Origin: an uncultured Clostridia bacterium | Lineage (GTDB): Bacteria > Bacillota > Clostridia > Oscillospirales > Acutalibacteraceae | Assembly: GCA_946187325.1 (NCBI GenBank) | Contig: CAMHQC010000018.1 | Location: 1-40,022 of the forward strand | Reading direction: 5' to 3' | DNA length: 40,022 bases | Shown: one piece after another, positions 1 to 8,993 of the stretch | Layout: every line of letters begins with the position of its first letter | Numbering within the stretch: the first letter of the stretch is position 1 | The notes under the pieces: model-generated | Databases searched by the model: none | Seen by the model: only the letters and a program-made list of their open reading frames with translations | Told to the model about the DNA's origin: nothing | Position numbers and translations under genes: made by a program

Positions 1-38
1 ACAGGGGTTTGATTAATTGTACTTTTTATTGTCTACTT

Positions 39-59
39 TCGCTTGACAGATTCAAGCGA
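39..59. repeat. Hairpin downstream of the amylase gene
   Basis: A perfect 8-bp inverted repeat (TCGCTTGA / TCAAGCGA) with a 5-nt loop lies about 120 nt past the amylase stop codon and 20 nt past the end of the frameshifted tail. It could end the amylase transcript, but no T-tract follows on the minus strand, so a simple intrinsic terminator is not well supported. Confidence 0.35.
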
Positions 60-79
60 CAGCCTCTTAATTATTTAGT

Positions 80-195
80 TTAGCCGTTATAAGTTTCCCA
101 TGTACCTGAGCTGAGGACATAGCAGTTATTCGGCATATTAACCTTGATGTTAGCGGTCCGGGGAGCTTGTGCGGGTGTTACGGTACCGCCGTGTA
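80..195 (-). other. Out-of-frame C-terminal extension of the amylase
   Basis: The amylase frame stops at 178-180 soon after the dockerin. The neighbouring reading frame stays open from about 195 down to a TAA at 80-82 and reads like protein: TPAQAPRTANIKVNMPNNCY, then VLSSGTWETYNG. Adding one base near 190-195 would join it to the dockerin as ...GQAYTGGTVTPAQ.... Either a one-base deletion (or sequence error) truncated the gene by about 35 codons, or the resemblance is chance. The SSGTW motif echoes ISNGTW inside the amylase, which favours a real lost tail. Confidence 0.45.
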
Positions 196-2751
196 CGCCT
201 GACCGGCTCTTGAGTTAGCGTCGGTAATTCTCGCAACGTACTTCTGAATAGCTGTAGCGTCCTTAATCGAGATATTACCGTCGGCGTTTACGTCAGCTAA
301 GGGCTGTTTTGCCGCGGGAATAAGCTCGAGCTGAGCTACGTGCTTCTGAACAGCTGTAGCGTCCTTGACAGAGATATTGCCGTCGCCGTTAACGTCGCCG
401 TAGAGGCTGCCGTCAGATACGGGATTAGTTGTCGGCTTGGGAGCGTCGGTTGTTGTGGGAGTAGGAGCTACTGTTGTGGGCTGCTCGGCGGAGTTGCCCT
501 TTGTAACTTCTGTAGCGGCTACAGGAGTTGAGGACTGTCCGGGTACCTCTGTTGTAGTAGTCCAAGTACCGTTAGAGATACTTGTTAATTTATGAGATGT
601 ACCGCCGAGGTCGAGAGTTTTTCTCGAGGTTGAGGGCGGATACTGGTTACCCTGAGTTACGCCGCCCGAGGATTTAGCGGAATCGCTGATAATTACGTGA
701 GTATTCTTGGAAGCCGCGAGGTTAAAGTTGGAGGCTACGGGGTCAGCGGAGCCTGTTACCTGGCCGCTCTCAACCTTAGTAGTTTTCTCGGAGACACAGG
801 AGTTGTTACTTACCTCGAGGTAATAAACGTTGGTCTTTGAGTCATATTCTAATTCTTCACCCGCCCAAGCGGCGTTTTTGTAAACCTGTCCGCCGACTTT
901 AAGTCCGTTACCTGAATCCTGGTCGAACAAATAGCAGTAAAGCGGCGCTGTCCATCTCGCCTGAGTTACGGCTGAGGCGGGTACGATTACGTAAACGCCC
1001 GAGCCTGTAGCTAAAGACTTGGTGTAGTAATAAACGGAAGAAGTAGTAGTCTTGCCGTCTGTAGCGGTAAGAGTAAGCTTGATAGTTTCGCCTTTCTTAT
1101 AATCGGAACCGATTTTAATCTTGGGAGAACCTGTGAATGTCTTAGGAGTATAGTCTTCAAGCTGGTATGTACCGCTTGTAGCGTTTGTAAGCGAAAGACC
1201 TACTGTAAGAGTATCGCCCTTGAAGGTCTGAGTTTCCTGGTCGGCGTAAGCCATAGGAGTTGTGTCGCCCTGAGCTACAACAGCTACACCTGTAGAACCG
1301 ATGCTGCCTGTTACTGTACCGCCCGAAACTCTGAACGCGTTACCTGTAATCATATCTTTATAGTCGCCGTCGGCAAGACCTGTTCCGCTTACGGAAGCGC
1401 TTGCTGTAGTACCGTTGGTGTTAACTAAAACGACACCCTTTGTACCTCTCGCGACGTAAGCGATGCTGCCGCTCGCGCCTGATTTTTCGCTTTCGTTTAC
1501 AAAATTGTTGTGGAACTTATTAGCCTCGGCTACCGCTGTGCTCTTATAAGTAGTATCTGTAGCCGCTCCGCCCATCTGCATACTTGTTGTACGAGCGAAG
1601 TAGAGCGGTAAAGCGTCCTTGTGAGCCGCGAGTAACGCCCATGTCTTAACGATATCGGAGTTGCTGACACCCGCGGTGGACTCGCCTGTAGTATTGAGGA
1701 ATGTATCGTGAGACTCAGCCCATACTACAGCCTTACCGTTACCGCCTGCTTTAGAGCAGTTGAGGGAAGCCGCTGTGGAAGCGTTCTTGCCTGTAACGCC
1801 GCCGCGTACGCTCGCGGAAGCCTGGTTATCTGTTACACGGTATTTACCGCCGTTTAAGTTAGTATATCCGGAGATAGGTCTTCCGTTACCGGGAGTGTTA
1901 AGAACCTCGCCGTAATAGAAGATTGATTTACCCTTACCCGAAGCGTAAGAGTTAGCGCCGTTTATAATATTAGTCCAATAGTTGTTAGGAGAAATGCCTG
2001 AGTCGGCGGGTGTCTCGATATGCTTAGCCGCGTCGAAACGGAAGCCGTCAGCGCCCGCGTCGATACACTCTTTGAGTAAGCTGATTACACGGTTCTGAAC
2101 AGTTGTGTTACCTGTGTTGAGGTCGGGACACTTAGAGGAAACGAGCTGAGTAACGGCTCTCGCGTCACCGTCGCTTGCCTCGCCCGAAGGATTATGGAAA
2201 TAGGGGTTGTTCTGAACCATACCTGTGCTGTTCCATAAAGTCGGCTCGTAAGTCTTAACCTCGTCGGCAAGCTTTAAATACGGCTGGCTCGAGTAGGTTT
2301 TATCACTTGTCGCGCCTAAGTGGTTAGTTACAACGTCGCAGATAATCTTTACGCCGTACTTATGAGCTGTAGTACAGAGAGATTTAAGCTGCGCGGGTGT
2401 TCCAACCCAGCTGTCCTTAGCGAGCGAAAGGCTTACGGGCTGATACATTTTCCACCACTGACCTGATACGTTAGTAGAGGTGTTCATATCCTTAGGCTGC
2501 TGAACAGGCGATACCTGTACAGCCGAATAGCCTGCCGCCGCGATAGCGGGGATGTTCTTTTCGATAGATGAATATCCCCAGCAGAGAGCGTGTAAGATTA
2601 CGCCGTCGGAGATATTGTCCTGAAGCTTTGTTTCAAGTCCTGTTTCACTTTTAGCGGTTTCGACAGCCTGAGTCGATAACGCGAAAGCGAAAGATGAACA
2701 AAGTAAAGCGAGCACCATAAATATGCTCAATATACCTTTGAGTTTTTTCAT
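178..2751 (-). CDS. Secreted alpha-amylase (GH13) with C-terminal type I dockerin
   Basis: Extracellular endo-acting starch hydrolase cleaving alpha-1,4-glucosidic bonds. Residues 1-28 are a signal peptide with a KKLK start and a hydrophobic core. The GH13 barrel follows: region I DVVTNH (139-144), region II GFRFDAAKH (236-244, nucleophile Asp240), YGEV (acid/base Glu282) and ESHDTF (Asp349). Residues about 430-735 hold the C-terminal beta domain and one or more carbohydrate-binding-like modules. A Thr/Pro-rich linker (about 735-780) precedes a dockerin (784-842) with two calcium-binding repeats, DVNGDGNISVKDA and DVNADGNISIKDA. The dockerin implies docking on a cohesin scaffold, as in the R. 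bromii amylosome (family knowledge). The start is set by a strong GAAAGGAG site just upstream. The frame ends 15 residues after the dockerin, possibly through a frameshift. The specific member of the Amy family cannot be assigned here. Confidence 0.95.
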   Translation of the reverse strand: MKKLKGILSIFMVLALLCSSFAFALSTQAVETAKSETGLETKLQDNISDGVILHALCWGYSSIEKNIPAIAAAGYSAVQVSPVQQPKDMNTSTNVSGQWWKMYQPVSLSLAKDSWVGTPAQLKSLCTTAHKYGVKIICDVVTNHLGATSDKTYSSQPYLKLADEVKTYEPTLWNSTGMVQNNPYFHNPSGEASDGDARAVTQLVSSKCPDLNTGNTTVQNRVISLLKECIDAGADGFRFDAAKHIETPADSGISPNNYWTNIINGANSYASGKGKSIFYYGEVLNTPGNGRPISGYTNLNGGKYRVTDNQASASVRGGVTGKNASTAASLNCSKAGGNGKAVVWAESHDTFLNTTGESTAGVSNSDIVKTWALLAAHKDALPLYFARTTSMQMGGAATDTTYKSTAVAEANKFHNNFVNESEKSGASGSIAYVARGTKGVVLVNTNGTTASASVSGTGLADGDYKDMITGNAFRVSGGTVTGSIGSTGVAVVAQGDTTPMAYADQETQTFKGDTLTVGLSLTNATSGTYQLEDYTPKTFTGSPKIKIGSDYKKGETIKLTLTATDGKTTTSSVYYYTKSLATGSGVYVIVPASAVTQARWTAPLYCYLFDQDSGNGLKVGGQVYKNAAWAGEELEYDSKTNVYYLEVSNNSCVSEKTTKVESGQVTGSADPVASNFNLAASKNTHVIISDSAKSSGGVTQGNQYPPSTSRKTLDLGGTSHKLTSISNGTWTTTTEVPGQSSTPVAATEVTKGNSAEQPTTVAPTPTTTDAPKPTTNPVSDGSLYGDVNGDGNISVKDATAVQKHVAQLELIPAAKQPLADVNADGNISIKDATAIQKYVARITDANSRAGQAYTAVP

Positions 2752-2929
2752 TTTTCAAAACTCCTTTCTAAAATTAACGCAATACTTTTTCACCCAGTAA
2801 GCGTTTTATCACATTAATTATATCAAAAAAAACAAAATATGTATATATCTTTTTTTAACCAATAACAAGGTTTAATTTTGTATATTTTGCTAAAAACCGC
2901 CAACGACGCGCAAGTGATATTATTTTTCA

Positions 2930-2958
2930 TTGACTTTTACCGTAAAAAAAATTATAAT
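2930..2958 (+). promoter_or_regulatory. Vegetative promoter of the pot operon
   Basis: TTGACT (2930-2935), a 17-nt spacer, then a perfect TATAAT (2953-2958). The predicted start of transcription leaves an AT-rich leader of about 55 nt before potA, whose ribosome site (CAGGAG) lies 6 nt before the ATG. This is one of the clearest sigma-A-type promoters in the window. Confidence 0.8.
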
Positions 2959-3020
2959 ATTGTGCGGTATTAATATACTATAATATAAAATTATGATAAT
3001 AACCTTTCAGGAGTACATAA

Positions 3021-4439
3021 ATGGCAAACAACAAAAACGATGTGATAATATCTTTAAGAGATATATTCGTCGAGTTCGACGGCGAGGTAATACTCAACCA
3101 TATTAACCTCGATATCAAGGACAAGGAGTTTTTAACTATACTCGGTCCGAGCGGTTGCGGTAAAACCACTACGCTTAGGATTATCGGAGGATTTTTAGAG
3201 CCCGAACAGGGTACGGTTACATTCGAGGGCGAGAAGATTAACGGACTTCCGCCGTACAAGAGGAATGTAAACACGGTATTTCAGAAGTATTCCCTATTCC
3301 CCCACTTAAACGTGTTCGACAATATCGCCTTCGGTATGAAGATTAAAAAGCTTCCGAAGAACGAGATTAAAAGACGCGTTAAGGAAATGCTCGCGATAGT
3401 AGACCTAAAGGGCTACGAAAAGCGCAGTGTGTCTAAGCTTTCGGGCGGACAACAGCAGAGAGTCGCGATAGCGAGAGCGCTTGTATGCGACCCGAAGGTA
3501 CTTTTACTCGACGAGCCTTTAGGCGCGCTCGACCTAAAGCTTAGAAAAAATATGCAGTGGGAGCTTAAACAGATTCAACAAAAAACCAACACTGCCTTTG
3601 TATATGTTACACATGACCAGGAGGAAGCGCTCACGATGTCTGATACCGTCGTCGTAATGAACAACGGCGTTATCGAGCAAATCGGCGCGCCTGCCGACGT
3701 ATACAACGAGCCTGTAAACGCGTTCGTAGCCGACTTTATCGGCGAAGCGAATATACTTAACGGCACTATGCTCGACGACTGCAGGGTAAAGATACTCGGC
3801 GAGGAGCTCGAGTGCGTGGATAAGGGCTTCGGACAGAACACACCCGTAGATATCGTAATTCGTCCCGAGGATATCGAGGTAGTTAAACCCGAGGAAGCTA
3901 AGCTTGTCGGCGAGGTTACCGAGGTAGTATTCAAGGGCGTTCACTACGAGATGACGGTAATGTGCAAGGGCTGCGAGTGGATTATACATTCAACGGAGTG
4001 TTCCCCCGTCGGCTCTAAAATCGGAATGAAGATTATTCCGTTCAACATTCAGATTATGAACAAGATGTTCTTAGCGGAGAAAAATACATTCTACGCCGAG
4101 GTTATATCAGCGAGCGAAGAAGAAAACAAAATTACCGTTAAGGTCGAGGACAGCGAGTTTGATATAGAAAATTACTATTTTGAAACAGGCTCTACGCTCG
4201 AAATCTCGCTTCCGCCGAGAGCGCTCTCAATCGCGGGCGACGGCGTGGGCCATATCGACGACGTGTATATAGAGTCGGTTATCTTTAAAGGCGAGCATAA
4301 CGAGATTATACTAGAGTCCGACGAACAGAAATGGCTTATGCAGAGCGACGTAGACGAACAGGTCGCGACCTATGTTCCGCTTAAATTCGACTTTACCCAA
4401 GCCGAAATAAAGCTCAAGGAGGGCGCAAATGAGACTTAA
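3021..4439 (+). CDS. potA: Spermidine/putrescine ABC transporter ATP-binding protein
   Basis: ATPase that powers polyamine import with PotB, PotC and PotD. Walker A GPSGCGKT (42-49), Q-loop Gln88, signature LSGGQQQR (140-147), Walker B VLLLDE (160-165) and switch His198 are all intact. At 472 residues it is about 100 longer than usual PotA (about 350-380 aa). The extra part, residues about 345-460, looks like a second TOBE-like beta segment after the first (about 240-340). First gene of a four-gene operon; its stop overlaps the potB start by 11 nt. Assignment to the polyamine class rests mainly on the PotD-like lipoprotein encoded downstream. Confidence 0.95.
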   Translation: MANNKNDVIISLRDIFVEFDGEVILNHINLDIKDKEFLTILGPSGCGKTTTLRIIGGFLEPEQGTVTFEGEKINGLPPYKRNVNTVFQKYSLFPHLNVFDNIAFGMKIKKLPKNEIKRRVKEMLAIVDLKGYEKRSVSKLSGGQQQRVAIARALVCDPKVLLLDEPLGALDLKLRKNMQWELKQIQQKTNTAFVYVTHDQEEALTMSDTVVVMNNGVIEQIGAPADVYNEPVNAFVADFIGEANILNGTMLDDCRVKILGEELECVDKGFGQNTPVDIVIRPEDIEVVKPEEAKLVGEVTEVVFKGVHYEMTVMCKGCEWIIHSTECSPVGSKIGMKIIPFNIQIMNKMFLAEKNTFYAEVISASEEENKITVKVEDSEFDIENYYFETGSTLEISLPPRALSIAGDGVGHIDDVYIESVIFKGEHNEIILESDEQKWLMQSDVDEQVATYVPLKFDFTQAEIKLKEGANET

Positions 4440-5220
4440 ACGCCCTTCGATACCATACATAATATGGATGGTAGTTTTTACAATGATACCGATTGTGCTG
4501 ATACTTTTCTCCGCGTTCACGGACAGAAACGGCAATTTCACAACGGCGTCTTTTGTAAAGGCTTTCGGATATTTCGATGTGTTTTTAAAGAGCCTTTGGA
4601 TAGCGTTTATCTCAACTCTCATATGTCTGATACTCGCCTACCCCATCGGCTATATTATGAGCCGTCAGAAAAAAAGCGTTCAAAACACCTTAACCATGGT
4701 GATTATGATACCGATGTGGATGAATTTTCTTTTGAGAATTTACGCGTGGGTAACGCTTTTACAAAACGGCGGCCCTATCGACACAATGCTCTCGTTTCTC
4801 GGAATACACACAACGCTTCTCGGTAATCAGGGAGCGGTAATACTCGGTATGGTTTACGAATACCTGCCGTTTATGGTGCTTCCGCTGTACTCGGTTATGG
4901 CTAAAATCGACAACGGCTTAATCGAAGCCGCCGAGGACTTAGGCTCGGGCAGACTCACCGTTATGAGAAAGATAGTTTTTCCGCTGAGCGTTCCGGGGAT
5001 TGTTTCGGGAGTAACGATGGTATTCGTTCCGTCGGCGAGTACGTTCTTGGTAGCGCAATACCTGGGCGGAGTAGACGATATTATGATAGGCGACGTTATC
5101 GACAGGATATTCTGGAGCGATAATAATACAGGCTCGGCTATAGCGCTTGTGCTTATGGCGGCGATACTGATATTCCTGATTATCCTCAACTTCTTCGGAG
5201 ACGAGGAGGCGATCGCGTAA
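4429..5220 (+). CDS. potB: Spermidine/putrescine ABC transporter permease
   Basis: Inner-membrane permease with about six hydrophobic helices. The cytoplasmic EAA loop that contacts the ATPase is visible as [11 protein letters not shown]...FPLSVPG near residues 163-185. The start is the ATG overlapping the end of potA, with AAGGAGGG inside the potA 3' end. The stop TAA shares one base with the potC ATG (TAATG), so translation is probably coupled. At 263 residues it is near the family norm. Confidence 0.94.
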   Translation: MRLKRPSIPYIIWMVVFTMIPIVLILFSAFTDRNGNFTTASFVKAFGYFDVFLKSLWIAFISTLICLILAYPIGYIMSRQKKSVQNTLTMVIMIPMWMNFLLRIYAWVTLLQNGGPIDTMLSFLGIHTTLLGNQGAVILGMVYEYLPFMVLPLYSVMAKIDNGLIEAAEDLGSGRLTVMRKIVFPLSVPGIVSGVTMVFVPSASTFLVAQYLGGVDDIMIGDVIDRIFWSDNNTGSAIALVLMAAILIFLIILNFFGDEEAIA

Positions 5221-6014
5221 TGAAAAAACTAACCAAGCTTTATACCGCTTTAATAATAGTCTTTATGTATATGCCGATTGTTACACTGATACTTTTCAGC
5301 TTCAACAACGGTAAAACTACGGTCTGGAAAGGCTTTACGCTCAGGTGGTACACCGATCTATTCAGAGACAGTCAAATTATAAGCTCGCTTTGGAATACGC
5401 TTTTAGTAGCCTTTTTAGCCTCGATTTTCGCGACGATACTCGGCACTATGGCGGCTATCGGAATCAATAATTTTAAAGGCAAAAAGAAAATATTTATCCA
5501 AAACGCCAGCAATATAGAAATCCTCACCCCCGATATCGTAACGGGCGTCGCGCTTATGCTTATGTTCACAATGCTGGGAACGGCGTTCCACTTTAAGATG
5601 GGCTTTGTGACGGTGTTGCTGTCGCACATTACGTTTTGTACGCCTTACGTTGTACTGAATGTACTGCCGAGGATACGGCATATGGACTACTCCGTTTACG
5701 AGGCGGCTTTAGACCTCGGGTGCAACCCGTGGCAAGCGTTCAGAAAAGTTGTTATTCACGAGCTTATGCCCGGTATGGTGTCGGGATTTTTAATGAGCTT
5801 TACGTTCTCTATGGACGACTTCGTAATCACTTACTTTACCAGAGGCTCGGCGTTCCAAACGCTGTCTATACAAATCTACTCAATGACGCATCAGCGTATT
5901 TCGCCTAAGATAAACGCGCTTTCGGCGTTACTATTCGCGGCGATTTTAATACTGATGTTAATCGTAAATATTAAGGACAGAAAAGTCGAAAAACAACAGG
6001 CTCAGAGAGTATAA
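5220..6014 (+). CDS. potC: Spermidine/putrescine ABC transporter permease
   Basis: Second permease subunit, pairing with PotB. It is highly hydrophobic and carries an EAA loop, YEAALDLGCNPWQAFRKVV, followed by ELMPGM. The MYMPIVTLILFSFN start is typical of PotC. It begins one base inside the potB stop and ends 23 nt before the substrate-binding lipoprotein gene, in the canonical potABCD order. Confidence 0.94.
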   Translation: MKKLTKLYTALIIVFMYMPIVTLILFSFNNGKTTVWKGFTLRWYTDLFRDSQIISSLWNTLLVAFLASIFATILGTMAAIGINNFKGKKKIFIQNASNIEILTPDIVTGVALMLMFTMLGTAFHFKMGFVTVLLSHITFCTPYVVLNVLPRIRHMDYSVYEAALDLGCNPWQAFRKVVIHELMPGMVSGFLMSFTFSMDDFVITYFTRGSAFQTLSIQIYSMTHQRISPKINALSALLFAAILILMLIVNIKDRKVEKQQAQRV

Positions 6015-6037
6015 AATTATAAAAGGAAGGTGCGAAA

Positions 6038-7117
6038 ATGAAAAGAATTTTATCTATTTTAGTTGCCTGCGCGTTACTCGCGGGTACGGCGGCGGTGATG
6101 TCGTCGTGTTCAGGAGGCTCAAAAGGCGAAATTAACGTCTATAACTGGGGCGATTATGTAGCCGACGGAAGCGAGAAGAACAACGGCGATTACTACAAGG
6201 ACACTATCGCCGAGTTCGAGGAAGAAACGGGAATTACCGTTAATTACACAACCTACGAAACCAACGAGGAGCTTTACAACCTTTTAAGCTCGAGTAACAC
6301 GGCTTACGATGTAATAATCCCGTCGGACTATATGGTTGAGAAGCTAAAGGACGAGGGCTTGCTTCAAAAGCTCGATATGAAGAAAATCCCTAACGCGAAG
6401 GATATAATGGACGACTTAAAAAACCCCGTCTACGATAAAAAGGGCGAGTACTCGGTACCGTATTCCTGGAATGTAACGGGACTTGTGTATAACAAGGAAA
6501 AGGTCAATTACAAGCCTGACAGCTGGACGGCTTTATGGGACAAGAAGTTAAAGGGACAGATTTTACAGTTTAACAACAACCGCGACGCCTACGCGATAGC
6601 GATGCAGCTTTGCGGTATTAACCCCGAGAAGTTCACCAAAAAGGATGTAGACAAGGCTACCGTTAAGTTAAAGGAACAGAAGCCCTTACTCAAAAAATAC
6701 GTAATGGATCAGGTTTTCGCCGAAATGGAAAAAGACCAGTCCGCTATCGCTCCCTATTACGCGGGTGACGTTTATATGATGACTACAAACAACGACAAAC
6801 TCGTCGGCGTACTTCCGAAAGAGGGCTCTAACTTATTCGTAGACGCTATGTGTATTCCGAAAAACGCCGAGAACGTTGACGGAGCGCACAAGTTCATAAA
6901 CTTTATGACGAGAGCGGATATCTCGGCGGCTAACTCGGAGTACATCACCTACGCAAGCCCCGTAAAGAGCGCTAAGAAGCTTCTGCCTAAGGAGCTCAGC
7001 TCGAGCGAGCTTGTGTATCCGCCCGAAAGCTATCTTAAAAAATGCTACACCTTCCGCAATGTTGACGACGACACCTACGCTTATATGCAGGAACAGTTTA
7101 TTAAGCTTATGTCATAA
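6038..7117 (+). CDS. potD: Spermidine/putrescine-binding lipoprotein
   Basis: Extracytoplasmic substrate-binding protein for polyamines. A lipoprotein signal (residues 1-23) leads to Cys24 in SSCSGGS, so the mature protein would be lipid-anchored. The mature N-terminus INVYNWGDYV is the characteristic PotD/PotF-type first strand, and SAIAPYYAGDVYMM and FINFMTRADISA are further family-like stretches. AAAAGGAAGG lies before the ATG. It is the last gene of the operon and is followed directly by a strong terminator. Putrescine versus spermidine preference cannot be read from the sequence by eye. Confidence 0.94.
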   Translation: MKRILSILVACALLAGTAAVMSSCSGGSKGEINVYNWGDYVADGSEKNNGDYYKDTIAEFEEETGITVNYTTYETNEELYNLLSSSNTAYDVIIPSDYMVEKLKDEGLLQKLDMKKIPNAKDIMDDLKNPVYDKKGEYSVPYSWNVTGLVYNKEKVNYKPDSWTALWDKKLKGQILQFNNNRDAYAIAMQLCGINPEKFTKKDVDKATVKLKEQKPLLKKYVMDQVFAEMEKDQSAIAPYYAGDVYMMTTNNDKLVGVLPKEGSNLFVDAMCIPKNAENVDGAHKFINFMTRADISAANSEYITYASPVKSAKKLLPKELSSSELVYPPESYLKKCYTFRNVDDDTYAYMQEQFIKLMS

Positions 7118-7128
7118 ATTCATCCCAA

Positions 7129-7172
7129 AATAATAGGGCGGCTCATCTTTTTGAGCCGCCCTATTATTTTTT
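7129..7172 (+). terminator. Rho-independent terminator of the pot operon
   Basis: A perfect 17-bp stem (AATAATAGGGCGGCTCA with its complement at 7152-7168) and a 6-nt loop are followed by a short T-run. It lies 12 nt past the potD stop. The A/T-rich stem base gives a U-tract in both directions, so it may also act on minus-strand transcripts. Confidence 0.93.
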
Positions 7173-7228
7173 ACTCAGTTGCGCGCTGCGCGTTTAAAAA
7201 GCCGAGCCTGTTCAATCCGACGGATACT

Positions 7229-7507
7229 TAGGGTAACAGAAGTAATCTGAACCTCGGTTTTGTCGGACAGATTTCCGCCTACCCTTTGTTAAAATGCTCG
7301 GAAACCCGTCAGGGTTTCCTGTGCTTTTGCCGCGGCTAGACGAAAATCTGCCTCGGCAAAACTCCTTTGGACTTTAAACGGTTGAAATTTTAGGCGATTT
7401 GCGGTGCGGAGAATGTTAGCAGGCTGACGCCTGCTGACGTTCGACAAGTCGTAAAGAGTCAAAATTACTCCGTTTAAAGCGTGGCTCGGATTGCTTCTGT
7501 TACCCTA
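7229..7507. mobile_element. MITE-like element with 23-bp terminal inverted repeats and TA duplication
   Basis: The ends 7231-7253 (GGGTAACAGAAGTAATCTGAACC) and 7483-7505 are inverted repeats with 3 mismatches, each flanked by TA (7229-7230 and 7506-7507), as expected for a TA target duplication. No coding sequence lies inside. The interior folds into two lobes: one stem (about 7256-7274 with 7343-7362) encloses GGAAACCC-GTCA-GGGTTTCC, and another (7372-7381 with 7470-7479) encloses AGCAGGC-TGAC-GCCTGCT. TA duplication with TIRs is typical of MITEs moved by IS630/Tc1-mariner transposases. The right TA plus the first element base forms the TAG stop of the acyltransferase gene. Confidence 0.75.
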
Positions 7508-8626
7508 CCGTGATTTTGATTCCTTGCGCTCTTTATTCTTTAGCTTAATCCAAATATAAAGCTCCGCGCCGAAGTAAGACGCGGCTGTAACCGCCGCTCC
7601 CGCCAACAGGTTAATCCAGAGATTTGTAACATATATAAGCGCGGGGGTTAAAAAGCCGATGAACACCCACTGGGCTATATATATTTCCATAACGTTTCTG
7701 CTCATTTTGCTCATAAACTTGGGAAGACGTTGATTTGCCGCCATCATAATCAGGTTCGCGATTATAAATTCAACAGCAATCACTCCGCAGCCGCAAAGCG
7801 CGCATAGGGGGTGCATAGAATAGTAGCTCGCGTCAGTGGCTTCATGAGCGCCTATTATAACCGCGTCCGGTATACCGAACACCTGCATAAACAGCTCGGA
7901 TAAAGCGATCAGCGCCGCTCCGGCGATAAGCGAGAATAATAAAACTGCCCCGCGGCTTTTTGCTTTTTTAAACAGCGCGGCCGCGCCGTAGCCCGCTACA
8001 GGGAATACAATCCACGAGATAAACGGGAAGTATGACCAGACGTTCTCTCTTATAAACAGACCGATAAGCGTGTCGATCCAACCGTTGCCTGTAGATAAGG
8101 TTTCGCAGCCGAATATCGCGTTGACCGCGAAGCAAACCGCCACAAGAACAACGCTTACGGTAACGGCTGTCTTAGGCTTTTCCTTGTACTTCTTCATAAC
8201 CGCGAAGTATATCATAGCGAACGCCGCGAAGAAATAGATATCCACCGCGATAATCGAGGGGGCTATTTCCCATACTGTTCCGAAATGCCCGGGGTCGATA
8301 ATTGAGGGAATAAAATGCTCAAAAAAGTTGATTACAATTCCGAGTATAAAAAGCTGTCTGAGCCTGCTTAAATAGGTCTTAGGAGTTGAACGGCTTGAGA
8401 ACGCCGCTCCCCAACCCATCGCGAACATAAACACGCCCGCGCTCGGGATATTTCCCATAAACTCTACTATCCATACCGCTGACATTTCAACGCCGCTTGT
8501 GACAACCAGTTTTGTTGACGCGTCATAAACGTGGATAAAAACCATAGCGATTATCGCTACCGCCTTTAGTAAATCAAGTTCGTTAACTCGTTTCATTACA
8601 GACGGATTATAAATTTGCTTTTCCAT
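7505..8626 (-). CDS. Multi-pass membrane acyltransferase
   Basis: Integral membrane protein of 373 residues with about ten hydrophobic helices. The opening RVNELDLLKAVAIIAMVFIH resembles the first helix of the acyltransferase-3/HGSNAT-like superfamily, where a basic-plus-Asp motif precedes helix 1 and a His sits at its end. Such proteins transfer acetyl or other acyl groups to cell-surface glycans or exported molecules; the substrate here is unknown. A start at 8626 (MEKQIYNPS) is preferred because AAGGAG lies 5 nt upstream; an upstream ATG at 8686 has no such site and adds a basic tail. The stop codon is created at the edge of the inverted-repeat element, so the native C-terminus may have been altered. 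Confidence 0.75.
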   Translation of the reverse strand: MEKQIYNPSVMKRVNELDLLKAVAIIAMVFIHVYDASTKLVVTSGVEMSAVWIVEFMGNIPSAGVFMFAMGWGAAFSSRSTPKTYLSRLRQLFILGIVINFFEHFIPSIIDPGHFGTVWEIAPSIIAVDIYFFAAFAMIYFAVMKKYKEKPKTAVTVSVVLVAVCFAVNAIFGCETLSTGNGWIDTLIGLFIRENVWSYFPFISWIVFPVAGYGAAALFKKAKSRGAVLLFSLIAGAALIALSELFMQVFGIPDAVIIGAHEATDASYYSMHPLCALCGCGVIAVEFIIANLIMMAANQRLPKFMSKMSRNVMEIYIAQWVFIGFLTPALIYVTNLWINLLAGAAVTAASYFGAELYIWIKLKNKERKESKSR

Positions 8627-8993
8627 TTTTACTCCTTTTTTCTTTTTTACGCGGATATGAGTATCACGCGTTTTAAATAACCCCAAAGCAGGTTAAGCAA
8701 GCTACGCGGAGATTGCCGTGAGCGCGTTGAGCTTATTTCCTTTCATTATATATCTATTTCGCGATTTAATAAAGTGACAATGTTGAAATTTATTCAATAT
8801 TTTACACAATACCGAGCTGTCTGAAAAAACTATACGCAAAAAACCGCGAAGCTTATCATTATGTTATATTTAACCGCCGACAGCTTATGGTAAACTCTGT
8901 ACGTTTCTTGTCCTTTTTATCGGACTATGGAGTTTTTCGGTGTTGATTTTTAGGGCGTTAAATGGTAAGATTTATTAAGAAAGGAATGGTAGT
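8627..8993. other. Divergent intergenic region with a possible folded leader
   Basis: This 367-bp gap separates the acyltransferase (minus) from rmuC (plus) and must hold both promoters. Upstream of rmuC, about 8892-8935, AAACTC...GAGTTT encloses GTCC...GGAC, a possible two-part hairpin in the 5' leader. I do not recognise it as a known riboswitch. Nothing else stands out. Confidence 0.35.

Noticed and set aside
340..531. Small plus-strand open frame within the amylase gene
   Set aside because: It is antisense to the dockerin and linker codons, has no RBS and its composition follows from the GH13 gene.
784..842. Direct repeats within the dockerin (amino acid coordinates of the amylase) as a DNA tandem repeat
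   Set aside because: The duplication is the normal two-repeat structure of a dockerin, not a DNA repeat element.
2780..2830. Catabolite-responsive (cre) site upstream of the amylase
   Set aside because: The stretch containing AAAACGCTTAC resembles half a cre site but the conserved TG and CA ends are wrongly spaced.
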